This document shows, in pieces, positions 53,714-64,000 of a stretch of 64,000 nucleotides of DNA. The stretch lies in assembly GCA_013368315.1 (NCBI GenBank), contig JAACJM010000073.1:124001-188000 (forward strand), written 5' to 3'. The notes under the pieces are model-generated. The model saw only the letters and a list, made by a program, of their open reading frames with translations. It ran no database searches and had not been told where the DNA came from. The number at the start of each line of letters is the position of its first letter. The first letter of the stretch is position 1. This stretch comes from Tetrapyrgos nigripes. Taxonomy: Eukaryota > Basidiomycota > Agaricomycetes > Agaricales > Campanellaceae. A program made the position numbers and the translations under genes.

Positions 53714-56229
53714 TCACTTCCTTATCGGATAGAGAAGAAATTCTCCCTCTGGCGGAACCGACGTGATATTCAGCGGGTCCCTAATGCGATATTTGTCGTC
53801 CTTGAGACAAGGGGTGGCATAAGTGATCAGATACAGCACGGCCATCTTAATCTCTACGAGAGAAGATACCGATAAAGGAGACTTTAGTCAGTATACAACC
53901 CCGTTACATTCCAAACGAATATCGTACCTGCAACGGCAAGGAATCTACCGGGGCACGCCCATCTTTGTAAGTAGAAGAGGCAGGTAATAAGTAAAGTGAT
54001 ACAGCGTAGCATTAAAGGAAACAGTGGGGATTTCCAACTCACCGTCCCAGTCCGAAGGGGAAATAGCTATTGCTAACCATGACCGCAGGCTTTTGCGTTC
54101 CAACCCAACGATCACCGATAAACTCTTTCGCGTTCTTTCCGTGATATTCTTCATTCATATGTGACCGTGTCGCCAACGGCGCGACAAAAGATCCTAGTGA
54201 GGGGGTGCAAAGTTGAGAACTACTAGTAGTATTTTAGAAAGATATAGTGGTACGCACCCTTTGGGATAATATACCCAGCAAGTGGCACATCCGCAGTCGT
54301 CAACCTCGAAGTCAACAACGTATCCCCCTTTGTCCTCATCACTTCACGAATGAACGAATCTAGATGCTGCGCATTCTTCAATGCTGTATAGTTCAAACAT
54401 AGATCTCCGTCTTCGTTGATTTGGTCAGCCACTTCCTTTCTGAAATTCTCCAGGAATTGGGGTCGTGTTGCTAGCTCGAAGAGCACCCAAACGATGACGA
54501 CGGCTCTGGAGTTAGGTTTCGGTCAGCGCTATTAGTGCATACGGCCTCAAGTACAAGTAGAAGGGAGACGTACGTCTGATGGACTGACGCGAAAATGAGC
54601 CTACATAGAAAGAAGGAAAGCCAAGTTTCGAATGAGCATAGGCTGACGTCGGTGCAAATAGTACTGACCCTAACATGACAACGATGATCCATATTTTATC
54701 CAAGAACGGAACGTAGCCGCCGTTTTTCGCTTTGTACCGTTTGGCGCATATGTCCAGAATCGATTCCTAAAGCCATTGCAATACAAGTTACATCGAAGGG
54801 ACTCCACTATAACGTGGCACAGTACTCACAGAATCATTGCTTTCCCTCGAGCTCATCTCTTTGAAAGCAATGTAACCGATTCTCAAGTAATACGGGACGG
54901 AGAAAATCGTAATCTTCAGCCTAAATCGTATGTAGAATGAATGTCTGGAGGAAGGCACAAAGGAATGATCCCGTTGGAGATACTCACCAAATAAGCCTAC
55001 GCCATAATCCAGGAAAATTTCGCGAGAAGTAGCCCAAGTTTTGAAAGATACCAGTTACAGTTGCAATGTCGGCAGCGACTTTCTCAACAGCGTGGATTGC
55101 TTCTGGTGTTGCGTGTTTCTGAAGAGAAAAGATGAAAAAAGATGTTTGTTATAGAACTCGACGGGGTCGTGCATAGTCAACTGGTGGCCCACCTTCCCGA
55201 ATATAATGGTCAACATCGATTCAGCCATCATCAGATGTACAATGGATTCGAGGTCAACTGGAATGGCATTGGACTCCCGGCGTTCGGACTTGGAATTGTA
55301 ATCGGAACCACTTGACCTCGAGTTCGTTAAGGACGTCATATGACGCTGGAAGATTGGAACGACTGGTTATGCCGTTCATGATACAGCCGGAGGAATGCGG
55401 AACGGTTAGCCGTTGTGCAGGTGAGAGAGACAAGGGAAACCTAGACGTACGGGAGTTGACGATATGATCCATATTACCTGTGATGCTCTCCTGAACAATG
55501 GTATCCAGCTCCTTTGCGAAACTTCGCGGCAGGGACAATAGGAAGGTGAGATTGAGCATCTATAGTATGCATAGTAAGTAATGTATATAAGTCAGTGGCA
55601 CTGGTATCGCTACACGCCGAAAAGACAAAAATATCCACTCGACGGATAGATCACATCACTACTACTGATATAAGATATATCTGTAAAAAAAGTGTGTTTC
55701 TGTATGCCTTTCTGCCGAGCGGATATTTTTGTATTTTCGGCGTGCTAGGCAAGGTCTGAGAGATACGTATACCAAAGGCACATACTTACCCTCAGGGTTG
55801 CGTGCTCGAAGCTAAACATAGCATCCGTGGTAAGAACTTGAGCTATGAGTGTATGGTCTATGATGTATTCGAGCTGTTACAGTCATATGGAGCAGTCAGG
55901 GACTCATATCCATCCAATCATCAGCAGAATCAAAAACGTACCTGATTTTTTCTAACAACCCCAACTACAGGCCCATACTTCTCTATCGCTTTCTCATATG
56001 CCTCCCCAGGATGCTGGTAAATATCTTCCTCCTTTAGAATAATAATACCTTGAGTGAGATAGACCTCGACCAAGACAGCTTAGGCAGCACAAACCGAGAG
56101 CGAAACAATGGGAGGAAGATTGCCCTTCAGGTCCTTACCGGTACCCTGTGAACGCAACAACGTTCGAACCAAGAATCTTGCTGAAAGTAAGCCTATTCCA
56201 CCGACGACGAAGGGATAGAAAGATGGCAT
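53714..56229 (-). CDS. Cytochrome P450 monooxygenase
   Basis: The ATG at 56229 lies about 45 nt downstream of a TATATAAAG-type box. It opens a membrane anchor (MPSFYPFVVGGIGLLSARFL), then KEEDIYQHPGEAYEKAIEKY. Later exons carry LEYIIDHTLIAQVLTTDAMF, FASVHQT (I-helix threonine), WVLFELATRPQFLENF, FIREVMRTKGD with the ExxR motif, the GDRWVG segment, and the haem-binding FPFGLGRWACPGRFLAVA with its Cys ligand. The last exon ends EFLLYPIRK at 53714. At least ten short introns are required. The proline-rich PPGP hinge after the anchor is absent, as in some Agaricomycete P450 families. It is an ER-bound monooxygenase needing a P450 reductase; the substrate is unknown. All core motifs are intact. 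Confidence 0.87.
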
Positions 56230-56271
56230 CGTGCAGGGGGGAAGGGCGCTTTGATATTACTTGGGCCTTTG

Positions 56272-56280
56272 GCTTTATAT
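56272..56280 (-). promoter_or_regulatory. TATA box of the P450 gene
   Basis: The minus strand reads ATATAAAG about 45 nt upstream of the start codon at 56229. Confidence 0.5.
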
Positions 56281-56895
56281 CTGTAACTCTTTCTATTGCC
56301 AGGCACCGCGAAAGGAATGGCGAACCTTGTCTGCATCCAGCTGACATTAGTAACTGAGAAGATCGAATTTCAAAGAGACTTGACGACAAAAACACTCCGT
56401 TGATGGAAGTTGCGAGGACGGTGAGAACTGGACATACCAAACGGATAGGTTGCGGATAGATGTACAGTCGGACTAAGATAGTACTGTATTATGGTCACGT
56501 CATGTGGTATGCATATGTCCGTTCGACGAATGGATATGTGCATATTCGGCACTCTTTCTTGATTCTTGATTCGTCGAGCGGATAGATAGATGGATAGAAT
56601 ACACGGATAAGTTGGTGTGTTTGGCGTGGATAGTCAGCGCTATTTCCGCCGTCGGGTAGGGGGTGTGTCCTGCCCTCAAGTTCCGACGCGTTCTGGATGG
56701 AAGGTAAGGTACAACGCCATCTCTTGAGTAGTTGAAAGGTATTCTTCAGACTCGGAGACGTCATGTATTCCTCCGTCTACTGGTACAACACTTGTACAAC
56801 GGATACAAAAAGCAGATAAACATACAACATACTGTTACACCGTAAACGGCTCATTCTCATCCCTCCAATCATATTTCAAGGTCATTTTCAGGACA
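56281..56895. other. Intergenic region
   Basis: About 600 bases holding the P450 promoter and the 3' flank of the leftward F-box gene. Short minus-strand frames (56135-56764) give no coherent protein. Confidence 0.5.
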
Positions 56896-59852
56896 TTATT
56901 CAGACTTCCAAGCCCATGTAGCACCTATGTATGTAGGTAAGAGATGACATCGTCAACATAGAACCAAAAACCGAAAGAAAAAGAGTAAAAAAAAACACTC
57001 AGCAAAGCATATGTAAGTATGCTCACCGATAGGATCCCCCCTCTCATGCTCTGCCCCAGTCCACAGACCAACGACTCCAAGTGCCGATCCCACTTCCCCA
57101 ATCTGAACCCCTTCCATGACCCATTCCTGGTCGCCGGATTGAAGAATAGTGCCCTACAATCATATAATCAAAAAAGATAAGCCCGGCGGACAGATGGGAG
57201 TAAGTGATAATAAATGGGTGTTAATGTAAAAGTCTTCACCAAAGTCCACCTTACAGCTCCACCTCCAATCATCCTAACCGTGCCCGTCACCCGCCTCGAG
57301 TCCATATCCGAATAGCCCTCCAGGTAACTAGGCGCGCTTGAATCTGCCGAGCGAAAGTCGCCGTCGATGTGGATGATAGGGAGGGTATAAATTAATCTGT
57401 CTTGAGAGCTTAACCCGGCTAGATAATCTGAATCCTCCTTATTCGATGACGACGATGATGAGTTGGAGGCAGGGACAGGAGGCGGTGGGACGCGGGAGTA
57501 TCCTTTAACACGTAAATTCATATTAAAAGCCCTCCGAGTCCCGTCAATGTGGTGGTTCAGCTGGGAGTGAGGGGCTAACGGCGAGATAGCGCGAAGCTGA
57601 AGAGAAGAGCCACAGGTTAGTCAAAGCAAGATTAATGGACGTTGAATAGTTTGACTGTACACTATGCTCTGCAAAATGAAGAAGGCATTATTAGTATCTG
57701 AAAACCTGCATAAACGCGGCCATAAATATTACTCACCTAATAAATCCCGGTAATCCATCCAAGTAACCGCACGTCTACAAAACAAAGCTCACTTGATCAT
57801 ACGACCATGGCTATATGTCAAAACACTCACGTCCATCTACCTTCTACGCCAGCCCAGTCCCATCCATCATCGGTGATGTTACTTTCTTGAGCGTCCTCCG
57901 TCCGTTCTTCTTTTTCTTTTTCTTTTGATGATGATGTCGATAAATTTAGCCTAAGCCAACCCTCTCTCGTCCCTTTCCCATCCCAGAACCCTGGTGCCGA
58001 GCCCATTCGAAGCATGTTCAGTCCATCTCTTTGATTCAGATTGTCGCCATCAGCGCCGGGAGAATTGGAATTGGAATTGTCGTCTATTCGCTTGAGGAAC
58101 TCTTCTGCACTCTTCCTAGCATAGAGATGTGTAAAGTGGGGTCGGAAGAGGGCGGAGCTGGAGCCTTCGTACGCGTGCACGTAAAGATGACAATCAGTAT
58201 CATGAGAAGGTTGTAAGAACTTGAAGCGGCGACTCCAAAGAAAGGGTCAAAGGTTATGTTTTACTTACTATATTCCTTAGTCAGAATGTCCCTCAAATCC
58301 GTCTCTACGACGATCCGAGCAGCCGAGAGGAAGGCGTAGTCAGGGAACAGGAGATGAGGTTGAATTGGGTATATGGGACCAGGAGACCCAGAAATGATTT
58401 CGTCTCTGTCTCCGATAATATGAGGATGTAGAATGGTACGAATATCAAACTCTGAAGACGAGGATGTAGAAGACGACCCGTCTTCCATATCAACATCGAC
58501 ATCTTGAGAAGGGGGAATATAATCCTCATCCTCGTCCTCGTCAATGGTAACCTCGTCTTCATCAAGTGGTACTCCATAGTCGAGAATCTCGCGTAAAATG
58601 CGCAGTGCAGCCCTAGTTTCCGAGGTGCTCGAATCAGAGCCAGAGCCATTTACTCCCTGGCTAGTTTTCTCCGTACCCTTCTCCAAATCTACATCCACTT
58701 TTCTCACTTCCACATCCACTTCTTCTGCTGACGCCTTTTCTTTCCCTTTTCCCCTTTTCTTCTCGTTCTCTTTCTCTAAGTTATCCTTTCGCTCCTCCTT
58801 CTCTCTTCGAGACAAGCGTAAGAAAGGACCCCAACACCTATCCCTCGACAAATACCTCATATTATACACCCGGTGTTGAGCTACGATGCATGCCAACCGC
58901 CGCTGAGCGACTGCTTCGAGACGCGCTTGGGCTTCGCGTTCTAGTCGCTTGGTAACGCTACGGAGCTCGTATTGGCGGGATCGGAAACCTACGTGACCGT
59001 GTCGCCCTTCTGAAACGTTTCCGAGACTGTCGGTCTGTGAAGGTATTCTGAACTCTACTGGGGATTCTAATTCGTCGTCTGAGCTAGGGGTAGGATCCTC
59101 TTCTTCAGATGCTGACGTAGACGTGGAAGGTGGGTGGACATAAGGCAGGAAACCCGTCCATAGAAGAACGTGATAAAATTGTTGGCCGGCCTCAGAGAGT
59201 TCCCAATCCGGCTTCATAAGGTCAGCTTTGTATTGGACGTACTCCGGGTCGGTGCTTTCGTCAGATGTGGATGGGGGTAGGCTGATGAGTCTCTCGGTGA
59301 GCACTTTGGGGAAACCGAGGGAGAGGAGTTCTTTGAGCCAGTGAATGTTATTTGACTGGTTATACCGTATACGGTCGACGTCAGTTAGGTAGGGAAGAGA
59401 TGTCGGTAAGATGGAGGAAAGAGTCTTCATGTGATGAGCAAGGTTCTGGGGCTAGAGAGATTGAGATGAGGATTCTACACAGTCAAGAATTGAGATAGAC
59501 GACGCACCTGCAAGAAGCGGTAACTCGTATTGAGATACAAATCCCCCATCTGCACTTTCATTCTAATCCTTTCTTGATATGCTGGGCGCCAATTCCAATA
59601 TCCATCAAAAATTTGGCTGGTAGGTGAAAGATGAATTCGGGTCACAGTCCTGGGGTCATCAAATGCCAGCAAGAAGATTTCGCGCCATATCGCCGTGTCC
59701 GTGGCGTTGTAGAAGATATCTCGCAAGGAACGACATGTTTGAGAGACGGCAGAGACGGAAGGATATGAGCCGTAGAGTGCACAGTAGACCAGTATTTCTT
59801 CGTGGATTTCTGTAGGAAGGGATAGTAGAGCAGTAGGATGGTCCATTGCCAT
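56896..59852 (-). CDS. Large F-box protein (8-nt microexon; donor with apparent missing G)
   Basis: The ATG at 59852 (MAMDHPTALLSLPTEIHEEI) starts an F-box: LPTEIHEEILVYCAL, then VSQTCRSLRDIFYN. The big second exon carries TDVDRIRYNQSNNIHWLKEL, a basic region (SVTKRLEREAQARLEAVAQR), a Lys/Glu-rich tract and acidic/Ser-rich segments. The third exon starts RRFKFLQPSHDTDCHLYVHA and includes FRPHFTHLYARKSAEEFL. Next are AVTWMDYRDLL, a microexon of 8 nt (57661-57668), and LRAISPLAPHSQLNHHIDGT. The C-terminus reads GVQIGEVGSALGVVGLWTGA and WAWKSE. Between exons 2 and 3 the donor reads TATAGTAAGT; frame and splice rules both fit if one G is missing (TATAG|GTAAGT) near 58268. Likely an SCF adaptor with an Agaricomycete-specific C-terminal domain. 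Confidence 0.82.
57661..57668 (-). other. 8-nt microexon of the F-box gene
   Basis: On the minus strand the acceptor TTTTGCAG is followed by AGCATAGT and then the donor GTACAG. Joining it to the upstream G and the downstream CTTCGC gives E-H-S-L-R-A in frame; skipping it breaks the frame. Confidence 0.6.
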
Positions 59853-60017
59853 CGTTGCGGTCAACTGTCAAGGAGCCGGATTGCGCAATGGAGAGCTCAG
59901 AGTCTCCCAGCACCTGACTTATTCACGTGCTTCCTGACACACGTCGTGTCGCGTCGTGGTAGTCTCATCAAGTCCTTTTCTTCAACTTCCATCGTTCTTC
60001 AGTAGCAACAGTGGTAT

Positions 60018-61631
60018 TTAGTGTGATAAGCTAGAATATGCTGGTGGACCTTCAGAATATCTTTGTGAGCTCCAGGACTGATCACTGATGTCCTCCTCCA
60101 TTTCTACCCCTATATTCGTACCGTCCTCCTTATATTTGAGAAATTCTGCATGCTTTGCCAAAGCAGCATCAGTGGGCTTTGTCTCCACATAGGTGCCTGC
60201 ACCCGCGCCCACCTCCGCTACATCCGATTCTGCTCTCGCTCTGCTTAGTACCGTAGTACCACTTTCGGTAGCAGATAAAGAATCAGACTGTTCGACGGGG
60301 CTGGGAATGATATTTCTTGAACTCCGCAAGTAAGGATGCGGTCTTGCTTCGCGATCGCACAAGTGTTGTGCACGTCTTTTTCGGAGACAATACCATGACA
60401 AGGATATGATGGCGATCGTCGAAAGCAGAGCACCTAATATGCCACCCACAATTGCGCCGATTCGTGGCTTTGAGCGTGGCGATGAAAGTCTGTAGGTGGT
60501 ACCGACAGGGGGATCTGATCAGTCCGAAGAAATGATGACGCAAGAAAGGCAAAATGTACACCTACTCCGCTTGGCCTGTAGGCATTGCTTCCATACTTCT
60601 GTATCCAACTTAGAGCTGAATAGATCTTGACGTGTTGTGATGAAAGAAAACGTACCTCGGTGCCGCACCGCTACTAGATGCACTGGACGCAGGTACATCA
60701 CTCGGACTTGACTGATGATTCGGAAGAGTTGATGAACTCGTAAGAGAGGTCTGAGAAAAGGTGCCAAGTGATTGTGTCTGGAAAGGACTGCGAGATGATC
60801 ACCCTTCTGATCAGTACATCAAATAAGAGAACACGTTGCAAGAATACTTACATGGCTTTCGCAGTCGTCGAACTCGTTGTTGAGAATCTAAAACCATGAT
60901 ACCCGTTCATTCATCATAGACTATCCCCATGGACTTGATGAACTCACTGTTTTGTCTCAGTCGCAGTTGATGTCAACAGCTGCGCCGGTGGGGCTGTTGT
61001 ACTAGTACTCGTAAATGACTCGGATAGTCTTCCCCAATTAACAAGTCAAGAAACCATAGAAACTGATAACAAAACTAGTAGGCGACATACCCAATAATTA
61101 TCTTTGAGGACGTCGACGTCGTTTGCGAAGTCGAGCTTGAGGTACTCGATAGAGTGGTTTCGGGCTGAACAACTTTATTGACCTGACTTGATAGACTCGA
61201 CCCTGTCGTAGCTTTGAAAGTCGCACTGTTTGATATCACATTGCCATTGGCGATCGCTGCGAGAGTGAACGTCCTTCATGCACGCAGTGGCGAAGTCCGT
61301 CACAATGTCAGTGGTCTTCTAAGGAACAATACAAGAACACAACCCACCCATCTTCCGAAACCTCAAACGTAATCGTTCCCTCGTTCTGTGACCCATCTAT
61401 CGCATGCAATTGCGCCCCCTGAGCATTTTGCCCATTTAACGGACCCTGTACGTTAAACGCCCCGATGGAAATAGACTGAGGATCCCCAGACTGTCTGACC
61501 CACGAAGCCTGAGCTGGAACTCCTACTGTTACGGCGTGAGGTGGAGTTATTGCGAATCCGGCTACGAATAAGACTTGGAGGAGGAGAAGAGAGATGGTAA
61601 AAGTGAGGATAGTCCTCATCCGAAGCTTCAT
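60018..61631 (-). CDS. Ser/Thr-rich single-pass membrane glycoprotein (Mid2/SKG6-like architecture)
   Basis: The ATG at 61631 starts a signal peptide (ILTFTISLLLLQVLFVAGFA). A beta-sandwich-like ectodomain of about 100 residues follows (PHAVTVGVPAQASWVRQSGD, EGTITFEVSEDG). A long Ser/Thr stretch spread over several small exons is suited to O-mannosylation. A transmembrane helix comes next (IGAIVGGILGALLSTIAIIS), then WYCLRKRRAQ as stop-transfer. A cytoplasmic tail of about 110 residues ends GPPAYSSLSH. About seven introns, including very short exons, are needed. The layout resembles fungal cell-wall stress sensors (Mid2/WSC type) and similar Agaricomycete proteins with a signal peptide and one TM helix. 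The sensor role is inference. Confidence 0.78.
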
Positions 61632-63325
61632 GGTCCTGACCGTGAAGCTGAAGCTGCGACTCGGAGCCAGTAGGGGGTCCGCCGGGGAGAGCGGGAGCCT
61701 GAGCCTAAGCGGATACGGCTCGGACTCTTACTGACAATGCAGCAGTAGTAAAGACGAAATATTCCTATTCGAATGCTGCAGTGTGTATTATATACATCTC
61801 AGCTCTTCATTTGTTGGTAGGTCTTAGTATAAATAGTAGTAAGGGGACAGCAACTTTCTGATAGTTGCAGTATGGCGCAGCTGATCGTGTCGTGCCATGA
61901 GAAGTATAAGGATGATACCTAGAGGCCTACCGCCACCTAACAACCACCTGGAATGTTGATCATCTCGCCCATACTCATGGTGGTCACAGCCGGATACTAA
62001 CATGATTACCGCAATCTTCAGCTATGTACATAGCTGTTGATGAGCTTGTGATGCGCGGCTGCCGCCGATCTCTTGGTTGATCTCATGATTGAAGTCTTGA
62101 ACGGTCCGCTGATCATTTGCCCATTTAGCGCAGCGCGCCACTGACGGGACGCGAGACCCGATACTGAACAAACATTATTTACTACAATACCAGTTCCGTC
62201 GCCATTTCGAACCACCTAGCACCTAGCATGGCCACTTCAATCTTATCAGCCATTATGAACGGTATCACGCCGCCCTCGAACATGCGAAAGTCAACGCGAA
62301 CGGTGAGATTGATGACCGCGCCCTCAGTAATAGCCTTGAGGTGAGGTTGACAAGGTTGGTTGTAAATTTGACAAAGAGATACAAAAAACACACCAATGGA
62401 AAGAAATCCAACAACAAAAATCTTGGTTCATGTACCAAAGATGTAGGTCGCGAAGGAGAGCATTCCTATCTCAGCTTAAATAGTCCTCATGACCGTACCT
62501 TTCTCAGCATACATAGTCTACAAGCCTATGGTATAGTGCTGTTAACGACACATACAGTATCTGACACTATACCACCTGCATCAAGCAGGTGCTTGCACGA
62601 AGGCGGGCCCTGCCTCCGCTGACTGCGCTTTGAGGGTATTTTTAACGTTCCCATGCCTCTTCTCTCTCACCGACTCGAAACGGTGGTTTGATTCGGGTTT
62701 AATGAGATGATCATTGTCAACATCAAAATAAGGGAAATTGGGGGAGAGAATGTTCCATATTACAAAAGACCCGCCAGCGGCATATCCTAAATCGCTTCAT
62801 CGGTCACACCTTGGGCGGCAATGCATATTTGGAAAGATCTTTTGGGCAAATACAAATGACGAATTTATGCTCGGCGCCGGAGCTACTCCATATGGCTGTT
62901 CGGCCTCAAATCGGTCCCATATGGAGTAGACCCGGACGAGCAAAAATGGCACTGACAAATCCGAAATTTAAGTTTGCACAGAGATCTTTGGAAATATGCA
63001 ACGCCGCCTAGGGCTGCGGGAAAAAGTGTGAGTTTTTCCCCAAAACGTTTTTCACTGGTGAATAACCCATCACGTGACAGTTCCGAACAGGGGTCCCAAT
63101 GAGGGCGCTGAGGGAGGGTGTTCTGAACACTTCACGTGCTAGGTCGGCTAGGGCTAGGGCGGGTCAACCGTAGCCTGAGGCCCTGGAGAAACCATACAGG
63201 CACTGATCACCACATTGGAGCGCCAGGGCGGCGTTCCTAATACCGTAATAGAGCTGTAGTTCCATAGTTCCGTAGTTCCGTAGATTGTTGAGCAAAGAAA
63301 TTTTCAATGTCTATCCACATTGCCC
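61632..63325. other. Gene-poor region, about 1.7 kb
   Basis: No gene is firmly supported. A minus-strand frame at 62182-62391 (ITEGAVINLTVRVDFRMFEG) looks weakly protein-like but cannot be extended. A 13-bp inverted repeat CTACTCCATATGG lies at 62883-62895 and 62917-62929. Repeated TCCGTAGTTCCGTAG-type bases near 63255-63285 precede the transposon-like ORF at the edge. Confidence 0.5.
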
Positions 63326-64000
63326 ATGCCAGAACCACCGCCTATGCAACCCACACCAGACAATTCAGCCTCGAAGGGTCTATTGATACCCGATGCCATC
63401 ATAAGAAAGCTTCTTCCTATTTCCGACCCTGGCCTTATTACAGACCAGACCACATTGTGCCTCGCTCTTGCCACTATGAACTCAAAAAATATACCAGATG
63501 ATATCGACGAACACATTACATGGCCACCCGATAATTCTATCTTTAGCAAGGAACCTAGTCCTATCCAATCTGCCAACCAAACCCTATTCCTTAAAAGCCA
63601 ATGCCCTATGCCAACACTCATCCGAGTCAACAAGCTGTACCAATGTAGCACCCTCGCACTATCCCAAGGCCATCAGACCTTTCTATACAACCTGCCTGGT
63701 GTGACTGGGTCTCCAATCCCCATGAAGTTGCCGATGTGGGTGCTCTTGTACTGGCTCTGGGTGTATCAGATCCGGGAGCACCACACAGCATGGAAGGAGG
63801 GTCTAGTATGGCTGGAACATAATCGCTTCGTTGGCCATGAAGTCGATGTGCTTGATCCACTCCCATGGCAGCTAGAGTTCCCTTGCAATCTCAGCAGTCC
63901 TCTCGACCTCTCCCGATTCCTCCAAGACAAATGGCTCAATGCCGAGAACATCAACCAAATGCTCGCAGTCCTTGACGACGAGCTACAACAGGGATTTCCC
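63326..64000 (+). CDS. Partial transposon-associated ORF, probably of the Ulp1/C48-peptidase-bearing type
   Basis: From the ATG at 63326 (MPEPPPMQPTPDNSASKGLL) the frame stays open for 225 codons to the last base of the window. Segments such as PMKLPMWVLLYWLWVYQIRE, DVLDPLPWQLEFPCNL and SRFLQDKWLNAENINQMLAV resemble the N-terminal part of Agaricomycete proteins that carry a C-terminal Ulp1-like cysteine peptidase and accompany large DNA transposons. The peptidase itself would lie beyond the window, so the call is tentative. No intron is seen, also typical of such ORFs. The AT-rich island to its left would fit an element boundary. Confidence 0.5.
   Translation, partial: MPEPPPMQPTPDNSASKGLLIPDAIIRKLLPISDPGLITDQTTLCLALATMNSKNIPDDIDEHITWPPDNSIFSKEPSPIQSANQTLFLKSQCPMPTLIRVNKLYQCSTLALSQGHQTFLYNLPGVTGSPIPMKLPMWVLLYWLWVYQIREHHTAWKEGLVWLEHNRFVGHEVDVLDPLPWQLEFPCNLSSPLDLSRFLQDKWLNAENINQMLAVLDDELQQGFP

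Noticed and set aside
62018..62391. Minus-strand frames weakly resembling a lipid-binding ML/NPC2-like segment
   Set aside because: Only about 30 residues look protein-like. The Cys pattern and flanking strands of that family are missing and no exon chain could be built.

Overview
The window reads as nuclear DNA of a mushroom-forming basidiomycete (Agaricomycetes). Genes are compact and cut by many short (about 50-65 nt) GT-AG introns. Several recognised families are typical of that class: a DUF6533 7TM protein, a DUF6699 protein, two DUF7330 proteins, several F-box-like proteins and an F-box/nucleotidyltransferase-like family. No viral genome, bacterial operon, CRISPR array or rRNA was seen.

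Layout. 0-3 kb: start of a leftward gene running off the edge, a 1.14-kb non-autonomous DNA transposon with perfect target duplications, a Ser-rich hypothetical gene and an intron-containing tRNA-Leu(CAA). 3.4-4.0 kb: a minisatellite whose units are themselves inverted repeats. 4-11 kb: a two-TM protein, a long low-complexity protein, and the ribosome quality control factor RQC1/TCF25. 11-25 kb: a DUF6533 7TM protein, a secreted type-B carboxylesterase, a DUF7330 protein, cyclophilin A, an F-box/nucleotidyltransferase-like gene, an F-box gene and a second DUF7330 gene. 25-27.6 kb: a gene-poor island with a mariner-like MITE, a hAT MITE with 8-bp target duplications, and a foldback element. 27.6-37 kb: a tandem segmental duplication of about 4.86 kb carrying two secreted FAD-linked (BBE-like) oxidases. 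It is bounded by two DUF924 gene relics and one intact DUF924 gene. 37-48.9 kb: a Cys-containing unknown gene divergent from prephenate dehydrogenase (TYR1), an F-box gene, a GPI-type PLC-like phosphodiesterase, a DUF6699 gene and an alpha/beta hydrolase. 49-64 kb: another MITE, a GH105-like glycosidase, a cytochrome P450, a large F-box gene, a Ser/Thr-rich single-pass membrane protein, and an ORF running off the right edge that looks transposon-associated.

Together this is an ordinary mixture of housekeeping genes (tRNA, RQC1, cyclophilin, TYR1) with lineage-expanded families and secreted enzymes suited to a saprotroph. No biosynthetic or defence cluster is evident.

Two things stand out. 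First, about ten genes each need one single-nucleotide correction (two in some genes) to restore a clearly coding frame or splice donor, mostly in short homopolymers, which suggests uncorrected consensus indels. Second, the oxidase duplication is asymmetric: one copy keeps a roughly 100-residue His/Ser/Pro/acidic tail and the other has lost it through a small deletion. Exon borders below were read by eye from splice consensus and frame, so they are predictions.
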